Positions 1-12,870 are shown, counted from the stretch's first letter. The stretch is DNA of 64,000 nt from Antilocapra americana (GCA_007570785.1 ML661900.1:6121800-6185799); one strand, 5' to 3'. Numbers and translations: made by a program. The notes: generated by a model from the letters alone, not told the origin.

Positions 1-60
1 CAAAAATCTCCCTGGCAAAATAAGGATAATAATAGGAGTATTAGGCGGATTAGATGTGTT

Positions 61-79
61 GTGTATATATATATATATA
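61..79. repeat. (TA)n microsatellite
   Basis: GTGTATATATATATATATAA, about nine TA units. Confidence 0.9.
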
Positions 80-517
80 AGGTTAGAACAGTGACCAGCA
101 TATACTGTATTCAATTATGGTGATGTATATTTTAAATAAATCAAGATGTGGAAGTGTATATATAGGATGCTACCCTTTGTATACAAATGGAGACAAATAA
201 GAATATATTCATATTTGATTGCATTTGAATAAAGAAACCTTAGAAGGTTACAAATTATTAGTTATGAGATGAAGCAGGGCAGAGGTGGAGTAAGACATTT
301 CACTGTACACCTTTCAGTTTGCTCTCCTGGTTGAACTGTGTGAATGTATTACCTATGTTTTTAATTAAAGAACAGAATTCTATTAGATGTGGGCAATTAG
401 ATAGGCTATCGATATAAGGGGAGAACTAGAACCAGCTGTCATTTTCCCAGCTTTGGGTCCATGGAAAAGGGGCTGAGTCTGTGGTGAGTGTCCCTTTCTC
501 AGAAAAGGTGCTCCACA

Positions 518-709
518 GGGATTTCCCCAGTGGTTAAGACTTCATTTCCAATGCAGGGAGTATAGGTTCAATCCCTGGTCTGGGAGCTAAGATCCCACAT
601 GCCTCTTGGCCAAAAAACCAAAACATAAAACAAAAACAATATTGTAACAAATTCAGTGAAGACTTTAAAAAGTAGTCCACATTAAAAAAAAAAGAAAAAA
701 ACAACTTAG
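518..709 (+). mobile_element. CHR-type tRNA-derived SINE
   Basis: AGGGATTTCCCCAGTGGTTA through GGGAGCTAAGATCCCACATG and the family tail ATTGTAACAAATTCAGTG, then A-rich. Confidence 0.88.
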
Positions 710-860
710 AAAACGAGAAGAGTGCTCCAGGCTGGGAAGGGGACCCCTAGAGTAGCCTGGCTGGAGGGAGGACAAGACTTGCTGGGTGGACCACAGTCTC
801 TGCTGAGTCCTCTTCTTTGGTCCCTTCCACCCCAAGTGTGGTCTCCCAAGGGAAACCAGC

Positions 861-924
861 CACCACTCCCCCTCTGCAGTCAAATGCTCTACCGCTGAGC
901 CATCCCTTCACCACTCCCCCTCTG
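861..924 (-). pseudogene. tRNA-Cys 5'-half retropseudogene with 16-bp TSD
   Basis: The 32-bp insert 877-908 reads on the minus strand GGGATGGCTCAGCGGTAGAG then CATTTGACTG. This matches the 5' half of tRNA-Cys(GCA), including the D arm and 5' anticodon stem, and stops at the anticodon loop. It is bracketed by identical CACCACTCCCCCTCTG at 861-876 and 909-924, consistent with retroposition of a tRNA fragment without an A-tail. Confidence 0.7.
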
Positions 925-1259
925 GATGGAAGGAGACAATTAGCTTCAGGTCTCTCTCTGTTTCGGGCCCTACAAGAGACACCCTGGGGCCCAAAGCCCC
1001 CAACTTTCTGCTAAGGCTGAGGTGCAGACCCTGAATCAGAATGACCCTTCATGGGGCTGCCACCCAAGACCACGAATGACTTCCGTGGCATAGGGTTCCT
1101 CATTCAAAAGATACTTACTGAGCACCTCCTGTGTGCTTGGCATTTTTAGGGGTAACAGAGGTGTGGTGGGCACTTGCCCACAGGAGCTCCATGATAAGGA
1201 TCCGGACTTAATGCAAAGAGGTATAGCTCTGAAGAGTATAAGGGCACTTATTTACTTCT

Positions 1260-2460
1260 GGAATACTCAAAAGAGTGAACTAAAACACCATAGAATCAAA
1301 ATGCCAGAATTAAAACAGCTTAATTCTATTCCAGCAAAGCAAACAAAAAAAACCATGGTAAATATTTTCCAGTTCCCATTCACAACAGCAATTTTTAAAA
1401 TGCTAAATAAAAAACCCCACAAAAACCTGGACATAATCCTAACAAGAAACATATAGAACTTACATAGACTAAAGGACAAAAAGCCCACTAAGAGATAAAG
1501 TCTAAAAAATAAAAGAGTGTATCAAGGTCCCAACTACAAAGACTATTATTATATTAATTTTTCTGAAGTTAATATAAAGGTTTGAAGAAATTTTAGCCAA
1601 ACTATGAATGAGATTTTAAAGCAATTTAAAAAAATTATTATTTTTTTTGGCTGTGCTGGGTCTTCGTTGTGGTGTGTGGGATTTCTCTAATTGCAGCGTG
1701 GGGGGCTTCTCCAGTTTTGGAGCATGGGCTCTAAAATGCAAGGGCTCTCTAGTTGTGGCACGTGGGTTTAGCTGTCACTCAGCTTGTGGAATCTTATTTT
1801 CCTGACCAGGGATCGAACCTGCATGCCCTGCACTGGAAGGCAGATTCTTAACCACTGGACGAGGGAAGTCCCAAGAATGATTTTAAAACTTAACCAACTG
1901 ATTCTGAAACTTCACATGAAGGAGTAAACAGATCAAACAAACAAGAAATTTTTTGAAAACTCCGTGTAGGGATGGGGATTTTCAGTGCCACTGACAACAT
2001 TATAGAACTACCGTTATTAATGTACTGGTCTAATAGCCAAGAGAAAGATCAGCAAAACAGATAATCCTGAAAGAGTCCCTGGCATCTCTCAGAATACAGC
2101 ATTTTATATAATGAAAAAGAGCATCCCAAACTAATGGACATTAAAGGGTTTTTCAACAATTTTATCAGGAAAACTGGTTACGGCGGAGTGGGGGGAGATA
2201 AATCAAGTTAGAGCTTTGCTTCATACACTACAAGATATATTTTTGATGAATCAGAGTTAAATATGAAAAATAACACCACGGGGATGTAATAGTTGGCTAT
2301 TTACTCTCATGATTATAAAGACCTTATAACCAAGGAAGAAATGGAAGAAATCATACAATCAACAGATGGAGTTGCCTGAAAATTCAAAATCGTCTATTTT
2401 TTGAAAAGACATGCACGAGCTCCTAGTTTAAGGAAATCATTTTGTGACTCAGGGATGTTC
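1260..2460 (+). mobile_element. Old L1 ORF2 remnant
   Basis: AT-rich sequence with L1 ORF2-like phrases (ATGCCAGAATTAAAACAGC, GAATGATTTTAAAACTTAACC), interrupted by an antisense SINE at 1636-1873. The level of divergence limits confidence. Confidence 0.4.
1636..1873 (-). mobile_element. CHR-type SINE, antisense
   Basis: Poly-T then GGCTGTGCTGGGTCTTCGTT, through GACCAGGGATCGAACCTGCA to TTCTTAACCACTGGACGAGG. Confidence 0.92.
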
Positions 2461-4690
2461 ATTCTGTTTTAGATAGTTATAGAGACAGTAGGAAGGAAAG
2501 GAAAAATTCTATACTGATAGTAGTTACCTCTTTCTCTTCCTCCCTCCCCCTTTTTATGTACTGAGATTTTCCAAAAGTTACCATAATCAATTCTAAACAA
2601 AGGCGTTTGGACTTTAAATAGGAACCAGTGGGGAACCAACAGAGAACATTCCAACTGGGAATTACAACAAAGGTCTATCGCTTCTGTTTTGTGACACGTT
2701 GTTCAGTTTATTCCTTTATGACTGTGCAGTGAATTGACTGCACTATGAATGTTTTAACAGAAGCTCCAATAAATTCCCTGGGTTCTCAGTCTTCCCATTC
2801 CTAAGCTGCCTGTGTCTAAACATCCATGCCAGAGGCCATCTGACGGTGGAAAAGGTGTCGGGAGCTCTTCCATGATTCCTGCCTATGAGATAGTGAGTGG
2901 AATTACGTTCTTTCTCTGAGTCTTTATTTCCCCATCTATACAATAGGGATAAAGATTTTGTCTCACAGATGGTTACAAAGATGAGGGGCTGGTGTATGGG
3001 AAGCGATCGGCACGGGGCCAGGTACACAGTGGATATTCTGGAGCTGTGAAAGAAGAGAGGGCATTAAGCACATAGCAGGGCTGTCGGTGGGTGCGGGGGC
3101 TAGCCCTGCTGCTGGTGGGCGAGCCTCTCAACCTCGGGCAGTTGGGAACATCACCTGCTGAGTGTGTTCTCAGCAGGGACATGCCACCCTAAACCAGCCT
3201 CACCTCCCACGAGGACCACAGCAGCATGCCACTTATGCTGCCCTAGGAAACAAGGTAACTAAGAATACAAGAAGCAAAAATCAGATGAAAACAGGACCTG
3301 TGGAGGAAAGCTGGCACCAGAGCAAAATTCCAGGGCAGGGCCTGGCTTGGTGAATGGTGACAGAAAAACCGTCCACGTCACACCCCCATCTCAACAAGGG
3401 GACTGGTGAAAGGAACGGCCTCTTTGGAAATTCAAATAATTAGCTAGAGGATAATTAAAGGGATCCATTAGTCATTTACACAGCAGTATGAATGCATTTA
3501 ATCCATTTAATGGGTTTCATGCTATCTCCAGGGTGACACAGTTGAGGAAATATGATTTCTGAAGCCAGGAGAGGAGACGCATAGTTGGAGATGCCAAGAT
3601 GCTCAAAGAGAGTGAAAGCATTATCCATAACTAGTCATTGGCTGAGAAGGTGGTGGCAGAGATGGGGAAACCTGAGGTCTTAGGAAGATAAGAGAAGTTA
3701 GGAAAGAGGAGAGAAGGAAGCCTTGTCTATTTCACACTATCTCCTTATACTGGCCCCAAAACAAGAAAGAGGAGGAGAAAATCTGTACTTTTCCTTCCCC
3801 ACTCTTTTCTGTGTAGGTCTCTGCTTTCAAGACAGGGTGGTCAGTGTTCTCTTGGGCCACATCACTCATTCAGCAGGTGCACTGCTGCATGGGGTCCCTG
3901 CCTCCCCTTCCCTCTTTATGGCAGTGAAGGGAACTACCATCCAAAGGCCACTCAAGCCAAAGATCAAGGGGAATTCCAGACTCCTCCCCTCCTAGACTGC
4001 TTCAGCAATTACTCATCGTTAAGTCTTGTTAAATTCTATCTTCATGTACTTAAATATAATGACTGAATACCAACTATATTGCAGGTATGGGGCTAGAATG
4101 TAGAGATGATTAAGGCAGAAATCTAGTTCCTAAATCTGTCATACCAATTCCTGACAATACTGCCTTTGTTCTTGCCCCAGTTATGACTCAGATGCCTTTA
4201 AGCCTGTCCCTTAGTAGGCCTCCTTGCCCCTGGTCTCTCCAGTTAACCCTTCCTAGTACCTTCACATAGTTATTTCTAAAATGTGATTACCATCATGGCT
4301 TAAGCGACTGCAATGATGCCCCTTGGAAGTACTGCCAAATAGTTATCAAGTGCAGGAAATATTTTAAGTAACGTGTAAGTTACATGTTAGTGAAGGAGAT
4401 TCAAGTATTGAGCAAAGTTAGATCACTTCGGCAAATTCATGAGTTGTATAATAATACACTCTAATTACATAGTATTGAATACTAGTCAACATGAACACGA
4501 TTTGGACTTACGTCAGTAAATCTTACAAGACAACAAGACCAAGTTTATCACTTCGATTGTGATTATCAAGCTATTTTATTTAAATCAACCTAATTTCAAT
4601 AAATAAAATGGCAAAACAGATGGAAATGGCTTAAACAATCAATTAACTAAAGCCATGAATAAGAAAAATGGCATTTGATGGTCAAGATAG
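2461..4690. other. Intronic, little recognisable content
   Basis: A MIR-like stretch occurs at about 2925-3045 (CCCCATCTATACAATAGGGA). Otherwise unique AT-rich DNA with frames under 95 codons. Confidence 0.5.
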
Positions 4691-5100
4691 CAATAACCTG
4701 TGGCTCAGCTGGTAAAGAATTTGTCTGCAATGCAGAAGACCTGGGTTCGATCCCTGGGTTGGGAAGATCCCCTGGAAAAGGGGAAGGCTACCCACTCCAG
4801 TATTGTGGCCTGGAGAATTCCATGGAGTCCATGGGGTCGCAAAGAGTCAGGCTCAGCTGAGTGACTTTCACTTTCACTTTATGGGAGCTTCCCAGATGGT
4901 GCTAGTGGGTAAGGAAGTCTCCTGCCAGTGCAGGAGCTGCAGGAGACTCAGGCTCAATCCCTGGGTCTGGAAGATCCCCTGGAGTAGGAAATGGCAACCC
5001 ACTCAAGTATTCTTGCCCGGATAATCCTTTGGATAGAGGAAACTGGCAGACTACAGTCCATGGGGTGGCAGACTCAGACACAACTGAGCATGCACGCACG
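4691..5100 (+). mobile_element. Two Bov-tA SINEs in tandem
   Basis: The first copy runs about 4691-4882 (TGTGGCTCAGCTGGTAAAGA to GGCTCAGCTGAGTGACTTTC). The second runs about 4884-5100 (GGGAGCTTCCCAGATGGTGC to GACACAACTGAGCATGCACG). Both are in the same orientation and separated only by TTCACTTTCACTTTA-type sequence. Confidence 0.9.
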
Positions 5101-5362
5101 TATGTAACTTAATACTTTATTAGTTAAGTAACATATGATATAAAGAGGCAGGTCTTCTATTTAATTATACCAATCTCAAAATACCTCTCCAACTCTAACA
5201 GCTTTGACAGAACAAATCCAAATTGTAAAATATGCCAAAGCAGGTATTTGTTATGCAATTCAATGACTGTAAAGTTAACCATTAAATGTAAATAGAATCT
5301 GGGGACATAGAAAACAAGTAGTAACTCCTTATGTGACACAAACAATTTTGATATTCTCAAGC

Positions 5363-5460
5363 ACTTTTATAAAAATGGGTATATAATGATTTTATGTAGT
5401 TTTGAGTGTCTACTGTGGTTCTGATCTTCGTTATTCATTCAATACTCATTAAACATATAC
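5363..5460 (+). repeat. Direct repeat, left copy
   Basis: ACTTTTATAAAAATGGGTAT to CAATACTCATTAAACATATAC, about 90% identical to 5576-5672. Confidence 0.9.
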
Positions 5461-5575
5461 AACCAACTCCAGTATTCCTGCTTAGGAAATCTCATGGACG
5501 GAGGAGCCTAGCAGATTACAGTCCATGGGGTTGAAGAGTTGGACATAATTTAGCAACAAAAGTACCACCACAGAT
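5461..5575 (+). mobile_element. Bov-tA 3' fragment between direct repeats
   Basis: AACCAACTCCAGTATTCCTG to GAGTTGGACATAATTTAGCA, lacking the tRNA-like head. It lies between a pair of about 97-bp repeats (5363-5460 and 5576-5672). Confidence 0.85.
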
Positions 5576-5672
5576 ACTTTTATAAAAAAGATAATAAAAT
5601 GATTTTATGTAGCTTTGAGGGTCTACTATGGTTCTGATCTTTGTTTTTCATTCAATACTCATTAAACATACA
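5576..5672 (+). repeat. Direct repeat, right copy
   Basis: ACTTTTATAAAAAAGATAAT to CAATACTCATTAAACATACA, matching 5363-5460. Confidence 0.9.
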
Positions 5673-5740
5673 CATTTCCCCAAAACTGTAGTAATACTGT
5701 TAAGATTATTAATCTAAAAAACAATAAGACCATAAATTAT

Positions 5741-5843
5741 TTTTTTTTTAAGAATTTTTTTTTTCTTGGTTTTGCCATACAATGACATGATATCGCCATG
5801 GGTGTACATATGCTCCCCCTCCAGAACCCCCCTCCCTCCTCCC
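5741..5843 (-). mobile_element. Very short L1 3'-end insertion with 14-bp TSD, antisense
   Basis: Poly-T, then GGTTTTGCCATACAATGACA and CCCCCTCCAGAACCCCCCTC, the ruminant L1 3' terminus. Perfect AAGACCATAAATTA at 5727-5740 and 5844-5857. Confidence 0.93.
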
Positions 5844-6149
5844 AAGACCATAAATTAAAAACTGTAATAATAAAGGTAATAGAGCAAGAGGAAAATAAGT
5901 TATAGGAAGAAAGAGGAGGAGGGGTAACATAAGAAATTTTCACTGGAATAGGACTTTCAGACTAAAGGAGCAAGTCAGGTTCTGGAATAATTTGATACAA
6001 AATGCTCAACACTAAGACAGCTCGGTTAAATTAATAAACCTCAGGAATGAAAAGTATCTTTAGGCATCAAGACAGAAAAAGCAAATGAATCTGTCCTCAG
6101 GACTCTCCTGGTGAACACCTGATGCTGAACGATAATTCAGCAAAGTCTA

Positions 6150-8332
6150 TAAAGCTCTAAAGAAATGACATCTGGACATCACCAGATGGTCAATACCAAA
6201 ATCAGATTGATTATATTCTTTGCAGTCAAAGAAAGAGATGCTGTAGTCATCAGAAAAACAAGACCAGGAGCTGACTGTGGCTCAGATCATGAACTCAGTA
6301 TTGCAAAATTCAGACTTAAATTGAAGAAAGTAGGGAAAACTATTAGGGCATTGAGGCATGACCTAAATCAAATCCCTTATGATTATACAGTGGAAGTGAC
6401 GAATAGATCAAGGGATTAGATCTGAAAGATAGAGTGCCTGAAGAACTATGGACAGAGGTTTGTGGCACTGTACAAGAGGCAGTGATCAAGAACATCCCCA
6501 AGAAAAAGAAATGCAAAAAAGGCTAAATGACTGTCTGAGGAGGCCTTACAAATAGCTGAGAAAAGAAGAGAAGTGAAAAGCAAAGGAGAAAAGGAAAGAT
6601 ACAGCCACCTGAATGCAGAGTTTCAAAGAAAAGCAAGGAGAGATAAGAAAGCCTTCCTAAGTGAACAATGAAAGCAATAGAATGGGAAAGACTACAGATC
6701 TTTTCAAGAAAATCAGAGATACTGAGGGAATTTTTCATGCAAAGATGGGCACAATAAAGGACAGAAATGCTATGGACCTAACAGAAGCAGAAGATATTAA
6801 GAAGAGGTGGCAAGAATACACAAAAGGACTACTCTAAAAAGATTTTAATGATCCAGATAATCATGATGGTGTAATCACTCACCTAGAGCCAGACATTCTG
6901 GAGTGCAAAGCCAAGTGGGCCTTAGGAAGCATCACTACAAACAAAGCTAGTGGAGGTGATAGAATTCTAGTTGAGCTATTTCAAATCCTAAAAGATGACG
7001 CTGTTCAAGTGCCACATTCAATATGCCAGCAGATATGGAAAACTCAGCAGTGGCCACAGGACTGGAAAAAATGTTTTCATTCCAATCCCAAAGAAGGGCA
7101 ATGCCAAAGAATGTTCAAATTATTGCACAATTGCACTCATTTCACATGTTAGCAAAGTAACGCTCTAAATTCTCCAAGCAAGGCTTCAATAGTACATGAA
7201 CTGAGAACGTCCAGATGTTCAAGCTGGATTTAGAAAAGGCAAAGGAACAAGAGCTCGAACTGCCAATATCTGCTGGATCATAGAAAAAAATAGAGAATTC
7301 CAGAAAAACATCTACTTTTGCTTCATTTACTATGCTAAAGCCTTTGACTGTGTGGATCACAACAAATTGTGGAAAATCCTTAAGCAGATGGGAATACCAG
7401 ATCACCTTACCTGCCTCCAGCAAAACCTGTATGCAGGTCAAGAAGCAACAGGTAGAACTGGACATGGAAAAATGGACTGGTTCAAAATTGGGAAAGGAGT
7501 ACGGTAAGGCTGTATATTGTCACCTTGCCTATTTAACTTATATACAGAGTAATCATGCAAAATGCTGGGCTGAATGAAGCACAGCTGGAGTCAAGATTGC
7601 TGGGAGAAATATCAATAACCTCAGATATACAGATGACATCACTCTTATGGCAAAAAGTGAAGAGGAACTAAAGAGCCTCTTGATGAAGGTGAAAGAGGAG
7701 TGTTAAAAAGCTGGCTTAAAATTCAACATTGAAAAAACGAAGATCATGACATCCAGCCCCATCACTTCATGGCAGATGGGGAAATAAGGGAAATAGTGAG
7801 AAACTTTATTTTCTTGGGCTCCAAAATTACTGCAGATGGTGACTGCAGCCATGAAATTAAGACGGTTGCTCCTTGGAAGAAAAGCTATGACAAACCTAGA
7901 CAGTGTATTAAAAAGCAGAGACATTACTTTACCAACAAAAGTCTGTCTAGTCAAAGCTATGGTTTTTCCAGTAGTTGTGTATGGATGTGAGAGCTGGACC
8001 ATAAAGAAGGCTGAATGCTGAAGAACTGATGCTTTTGAATTGTGGTGTTGGAGAAGATTCAGGAGAGTCCCTTGGACAGCAAGGAGATCAATTCAGTCAA
8101 TACTAAAGGAAATCAACTCTGAATACTCATTGGAAGGACTGTTGCTGAAGTTGAAGCTCACTGGAAAAGACTCTGGAGGCTGGGAAACATTGAAGGCAAA
8201 AGGAGAAGCGGGCAGTAGAGGATGCGATGGTTAGATAACACCGACATGAATCTGAGCAAACTTCAGGAGACAGTGGAGGACAGAGGAGCCAGGCACACTG
8301 CAATCAGACATGACTTAGCAACTGAACAAGTC
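6150..8332 (+). mobile_element. BovB LINE, 5'-truncated, inactivated
   Basis: About 2.2 kb of RTE-clade BovB. The 3' end of the endonuclease region (CATCACCAGATGGTCAATAC) comes first, then RT (FAYYAKAFDCVDH-like at 7322-7365, degraded YADD region at 7622-7640) and the C-terminal region YGCESWTIKKAEC. Frameshifts and stops break the frame into pieces of about 60-100 codons, so it cannot be active. Confidence 0.93.
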
Positions 8333-8684
8333 TAATTTTACTTTACTATCTTTTTTTTTTCGTCAAAGTTAATGAAAATTAAATGTAACATTGCTTAAAT
8401 AGCAAGCTTCCTTTGAATAATCTAGTTCTAAGGGAAAAAATAATCTCAGCTCTAAACAAGCAACTTGTAGAATTCTTTTTTTGCAGCTCAGCCTGGTTGT
8501 TAGTTGAAGACGGCCTGCATGTGGAGGCCGGGAGGACCAGGACAGGCTCTGCGCAGACAGAGTCTGCAGTCAGGAAATCCTGTGTCCTGTCCTCGTCCTT
8601 GCTTGGATAAGACCTCCTACTTGGGAATGAGCTCCCATTAGTGTTCTGGCCACTTGCAACAATTCTTTCTTTCTCAATAATCTT

Positions 8685-9480
8685 AAAGGAGGATGTGGAA
8701 TAGAACTATCCTATGACCTGGCAATCCCACACCTGGGCATATACCCCGGAAAACCATAAATCAAAAAGCAACATGCATCCCAATGCTCAATGCAGCCCTA
8801 TTTATAATAGCCAAGACATGGAAGCAACCTAAATGTCTACTGACAGAGGAATGGATAAAGAAGATGTGGTACAGACACACAATAGAATATTACTCAGCCA
8901 GAAAAAGGAATGAAACCATGCCATTTGCAGAGCTGTGGATGGACCCAGAAACTGTCATACACGAAGAAGTAAGTCAGAGAGAGATAAACAAATATCATAT
9001 AACATCACTTATATGTGGAATCTAGAAAAATGGTATAGATAATCTTATTTGCTGAGCAGAAATAGACATAGATGTAGAGAACAGAAGTATGGATACCAAG
9101 GGGGGAAGAAAGAGTGGGCTGAACTGGGAGATTGTGATTGGCATATATACACTACTATGTATAAAACAGATAACTAGTGATAACCTATTAAACAGCCCAG
9201 GGAACTCTACTCAGAGCTCTGTGCTGACGTAAATGGGAAGGAAATCCAAAAAAGAGAGATATATGTATATGCATAGGAAAAGGCAACTCACTTCAGTATT
9301 CTTGCCTGGAAAATCCCATGGGCAGAGGAGCCCTACAGTCCATGGGGTCACAAAATGTTGGACACGACCGAGTGACTGAGCACGTATATGTACAGTTGAT
9401 CTACTCTGTGTACAGGAGAAACCAACACAACGCTGTATAGCAACTATACGCCAACAGAAATTAATTTTCAAAAGAAGAGG
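8685..9480 (+). mobile_element. L1 3' end with nested Bov-tA fragment
   Basis: TACTGACAGAGGAATGGATA, GCAGAGCTGTGGATGGACCC and CAACTATACGCCAACAGAAA are the ruminant L1 3' region. A Bov-tA 3' fragment (about 9278-9386, GTATTCTTGCCTGGAAAATC) interrupts it. Confidence 0.88.
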
Positions 9481-9771
9481 TCAGATCCAACCAGAAGAGC
9501 TCACTCTCTGACCACAGTGGAAAAGGCAAAGTTTCCTACTTGAAAAGCACTGCCCTGGTACCAAGGAGTCGAAGCGCACCACTCAAGGCTGGCTTCATAC
9601 CTGTCCCCTGCACTCTGCTTTCTGCGGCCACTGCATGATGTTGCCTCCACCCTGAACCTTTTCCTGGGCTGTCCAGGGTGTCTCTCCCCACCTGCTGCAA
9701 ATCATCCCAACTTCTGGTCTTGGGAATGCTTTTCCCAGTTTATCATCCATCATACTTCTCAAACTTGATTA

Positions 9772-10260
9772 TTTTTTGTTTGTTCAGTCAGTCATGTCCA
9801 GCTCTCTGCGACCCCACGGACTGCTGCATACCAGGCTTCCCTGTCCTTCACCATCTCCCGGAGCTTGCTTAAACTCATGTCCATTGAATCGGTAATGCCA
9901 TCCAACTACCTTGTCCTCTGTCATCCCCTTCTCCTCTTTCCTTCAATCTTTCCCAGCATCAGGGCCTTTTCCAATGAATCAGCTTTTCACATCAGGTGGC
10001 CAAAGTATTGGAGCTTCAGCTTCAGCATCAGTCCTTCCAATGAACGTTCAGGATTGATTTCCTTTAAGATGGACTGGTTTGATCTCCTTGCTGTCCAAGG
10101 GACTCTCAAGATTCTTCTTCAATACCACAGTTCAAAAGCATCAATTCTTTGGCACTCAGGCTTCTTTATGGTCCAACTCTCACATCCGTACATGACTACT
10201 GGCAAAACCATAGCTTTTACTCTACGGACCTTTGTAGGCAATGTCTCTGCTAACAGGTCT
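9772..10260 (-). mobile_element. BovB 3' fragment, antisense
   Basis: TTGTTCAGTCAGTCATGTCC through CAGCTTTTCACATCAGGTGG to ACGGACCTTTGTAGGCAATG. Confidence 0.93.
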
Positions 10261-10599
10261 TTCATTTTCCCCACTCAACTATAACTAAAGTTCTTCCTGC
10301 CTACAAATTTTAATGGTCTTGGATTAATTCTCCTACCCTATCCAGCCAAGCTTTGGGATCTGACACCCTAACATGGGTCTCAGTTCCACTGAAGTCCAAA
10401 ACCTAAATTACCCTTAGTTGCAAGGCACTTCCGAGCACACATGATGATAAGGCTGGCATCTCTGCATTCCTGTAAGCCCCACCTGCACTATGGCCTCAGC
10501 CTCCTAAGGCGGCTCCTTTTTCCCCATGTCCAGATTCTTTGCTTCAGTTTCAGGTTGGGTCATATACCCAACAATAAATTGGTAAATCTCAAATTCTTT

Positions 10600-10725
10600 A
10601 TGGAAGAGGAATGGCAACCCAGTCCAATATTCTTGCTTGGAGAATCCCATGGACAGAGGAGCCTGGTGGACTACAGTCCATGGGCTTGCAAAGAGTCGGA
10701 CATGGCTGACTAACACTTTCATTTT
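10600..10725 (+). mobile_element. Bov-tA 3' fragment
   Basis: GGAATGGCAACCCAGTCCAA to GTCGGACATGGCTGACTAAC, lacking the tRNA-derived head. Confidence 0.9.
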
Positions 10726-11021
10726 CAAAATGTAAATAAGCATGTAGCCAAGAAAAAAAAAAAAACAATCCTGGTCTCCCTGTTCCCAAACTTGCTCATT
10801 TCAATCAAATACCAGAGTGCAGAGAGAGGATCCGAACACTCTCCCACTCTCTGTCTTAACCTCTAGGGGGTTTCCAACAGAGTGCCCTGTAGATCCACTC
10901 ACATTGTATTCGTCAGGATATTCAGTGGTATAAGAGCCAACTGCAGGGAAATGGGGAAAACTGAGAACTTTCTTTGTCCTGGAAATTAAAGGACAGAGTC
11001 ATAACTCTTCCAATTCCTCCA

Positions 11022-11370
11022 TGTTTTTTCTTTCTTTCTTTTTTTAATAATTGCATTTATTTATTTTTGACTGTGCTGAGTCTCTGTTCCTGCATGAGCT
11101 TTTCTCTAGTTATGGAGAGCCAGGGCTACTCTCTAGTTGCGATGCGAGGGCTTCCCATTGAGTTGGTTTCTCCTGCTGCGGAGTACAGGCTCGAGGGTGC
11201 AGAGGCTTCAGTAGCTGTGGCGCATGGGTTCTGTACTTGCAGCTCCCCAGCTCTGGTGCACAGGCTCAGTTGTTCTGAAGTACGTGGGATCTTCCCAGAC
11301 CAGGGATTGAACCCATGTCTCCAGCACCGGCAGGCAGATTCTTATTCACTGAGACACCAGGGAAGCCCTC
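11022..11370 (-). mobile_element. CHR-type SINE, antisense
   Basis: T-rich lead, then GACTGTGCTGAGTCTCTGTT, GATGCGAGGGCTTCCCATTG, GACCAGGGATTGAACCCATG and ACTGAGACACCAGGGAAGCC. Confidence 0.9.
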
Positions 11371-11374
11371 TCCC

Positions 11375-12870
11375 CCATGTTTGAGCCTAGCTCACCCTTC
11401 TAGCCCCTGCTGTCCTGCACAGCCTTTACCTGGAGTTCCTAAAACGCAGCAGACTTGCTGGAGCCTCTCCGTTTGCACACGCTCCCTCCCCTTTCTGCTC
11501 CCTTGCCTATCAGCCTAAGCATGACACTCCCTTGGAAGCTGCAGTCCCCAACCAGCGGCCAATCCAGGCTGGGCAGGGGGCCTTTCTAGAGCTCACTTGC
11601 CCGTGTCTGCCTTCCTTCTTCCTCCTGCCCTTAAATAACTGACTGAGCACACATGGGACGTTGGCCCTCTGGCAAGGGAAAACCTGAGGGAGGAGGAGGA
11701 GGACAGTGTCTTATCATGCTGTCCTAAGGGCAACTAGGGGCACAGAGCGAAGCAGGTGAGCAGGCTTCCTCAAAGCCCTTTGCAGCCTTGATTGTTAACT
11801 GCAGATCTGGTTCCTTCACCAGACTGTGACCTCAGAGGTCGAGGACTGTATCTGTTTATATTTACACCCTAGCACCTAGCAGAGGGCCTGCTATATAGTA
11901 GGAAGGTGGGCTGGAAGAATGGACTCCAGAGGCATGGTGACCAAATGCCAAGGGCCCCAGGGAGGACCTTCCCAGGCTGGGTTTAAGTTTAAAGCCATTT
12001 CCGATGCTGCCTCCTAGTGTGAACCGAAAGTCAGCTCAATGTCAAAGGATGGAAAGGTTTATTATTGACTTGTAAGCTGAAGGAAGTTGTGGGTTATTTA
12101 TGACACTGAGGTTTCGTGCAGAAGAAACAGGTTGAGCTTTTCTAGTAATCGCTGGTAAAATGTAAAACAATGTGAACTGTGACTGTGTATGTATGACTTT
12201 TAAATAACATAGTCAGCTTTTTGAAGCCATCTACCGTGCTCAAAGGAAAAGAATCCTGTCCTTTTTTTCTGGAAGGACCTCCTTGCCCATTGTACCTGGG
12301 GAGAAATCCACACTCACCCCCACACTAAAGGTGAAGCACCCCGTAGGCTACCACCATCCTGGGGCTCTGGCGGAGCTCCTGTCCTTATTGCAGGGTGGGA
12401 GATATAAACTGTGGTTCATACAACTGCTGCCTATCAGCTACTAAAACTGTGCAATCTAGATGGTCACATTTACACGTGAGCAGACAACACAGAACCACAG
12501 GGTTTATAAAGAGAATTAGCAGCCCAAATGGGGACCAAACTGATTTCTGGCTCACATTGAAAAAAGGGTGATATAGGAAATATAAAACTTCCAAAACTTC
12601 TAAGCTTGTTAGTTAGGGAGATTTAAGAATACACATCGAGAAAATAAGAACAGGCTGACAAGAAAAAGCATCCTGAGAACACTGACCTTATTTGGCAATT
12701 AAAAAAATAAACCATGATTACTAGGGGAAAAACCTAAAAAAACTCAACATAGGTAGTAAAGAGTAGAAAGAAGTCTCAAAAAAAAAAAAAAAGAGCTGGT
12801 GGATTAGAAAATCAATTCAAGTACCTATGAGAATCTGGAAGAAAAAAGGCAAAGTAATGGAATTAATGGA
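11375..12870. other. Intronic, no gene recognised
   Basis: Mostly unique sequence between SINE copies, with no frame over 75 codons and no recognisable domain. Confidence 0.5.

Noticed and set aside
4691..5100. Regularly repeated units suggestive of a CRISPR-like array
   Set aside because: They are two tandem Bov-tA SINEs in a mammalian genome.
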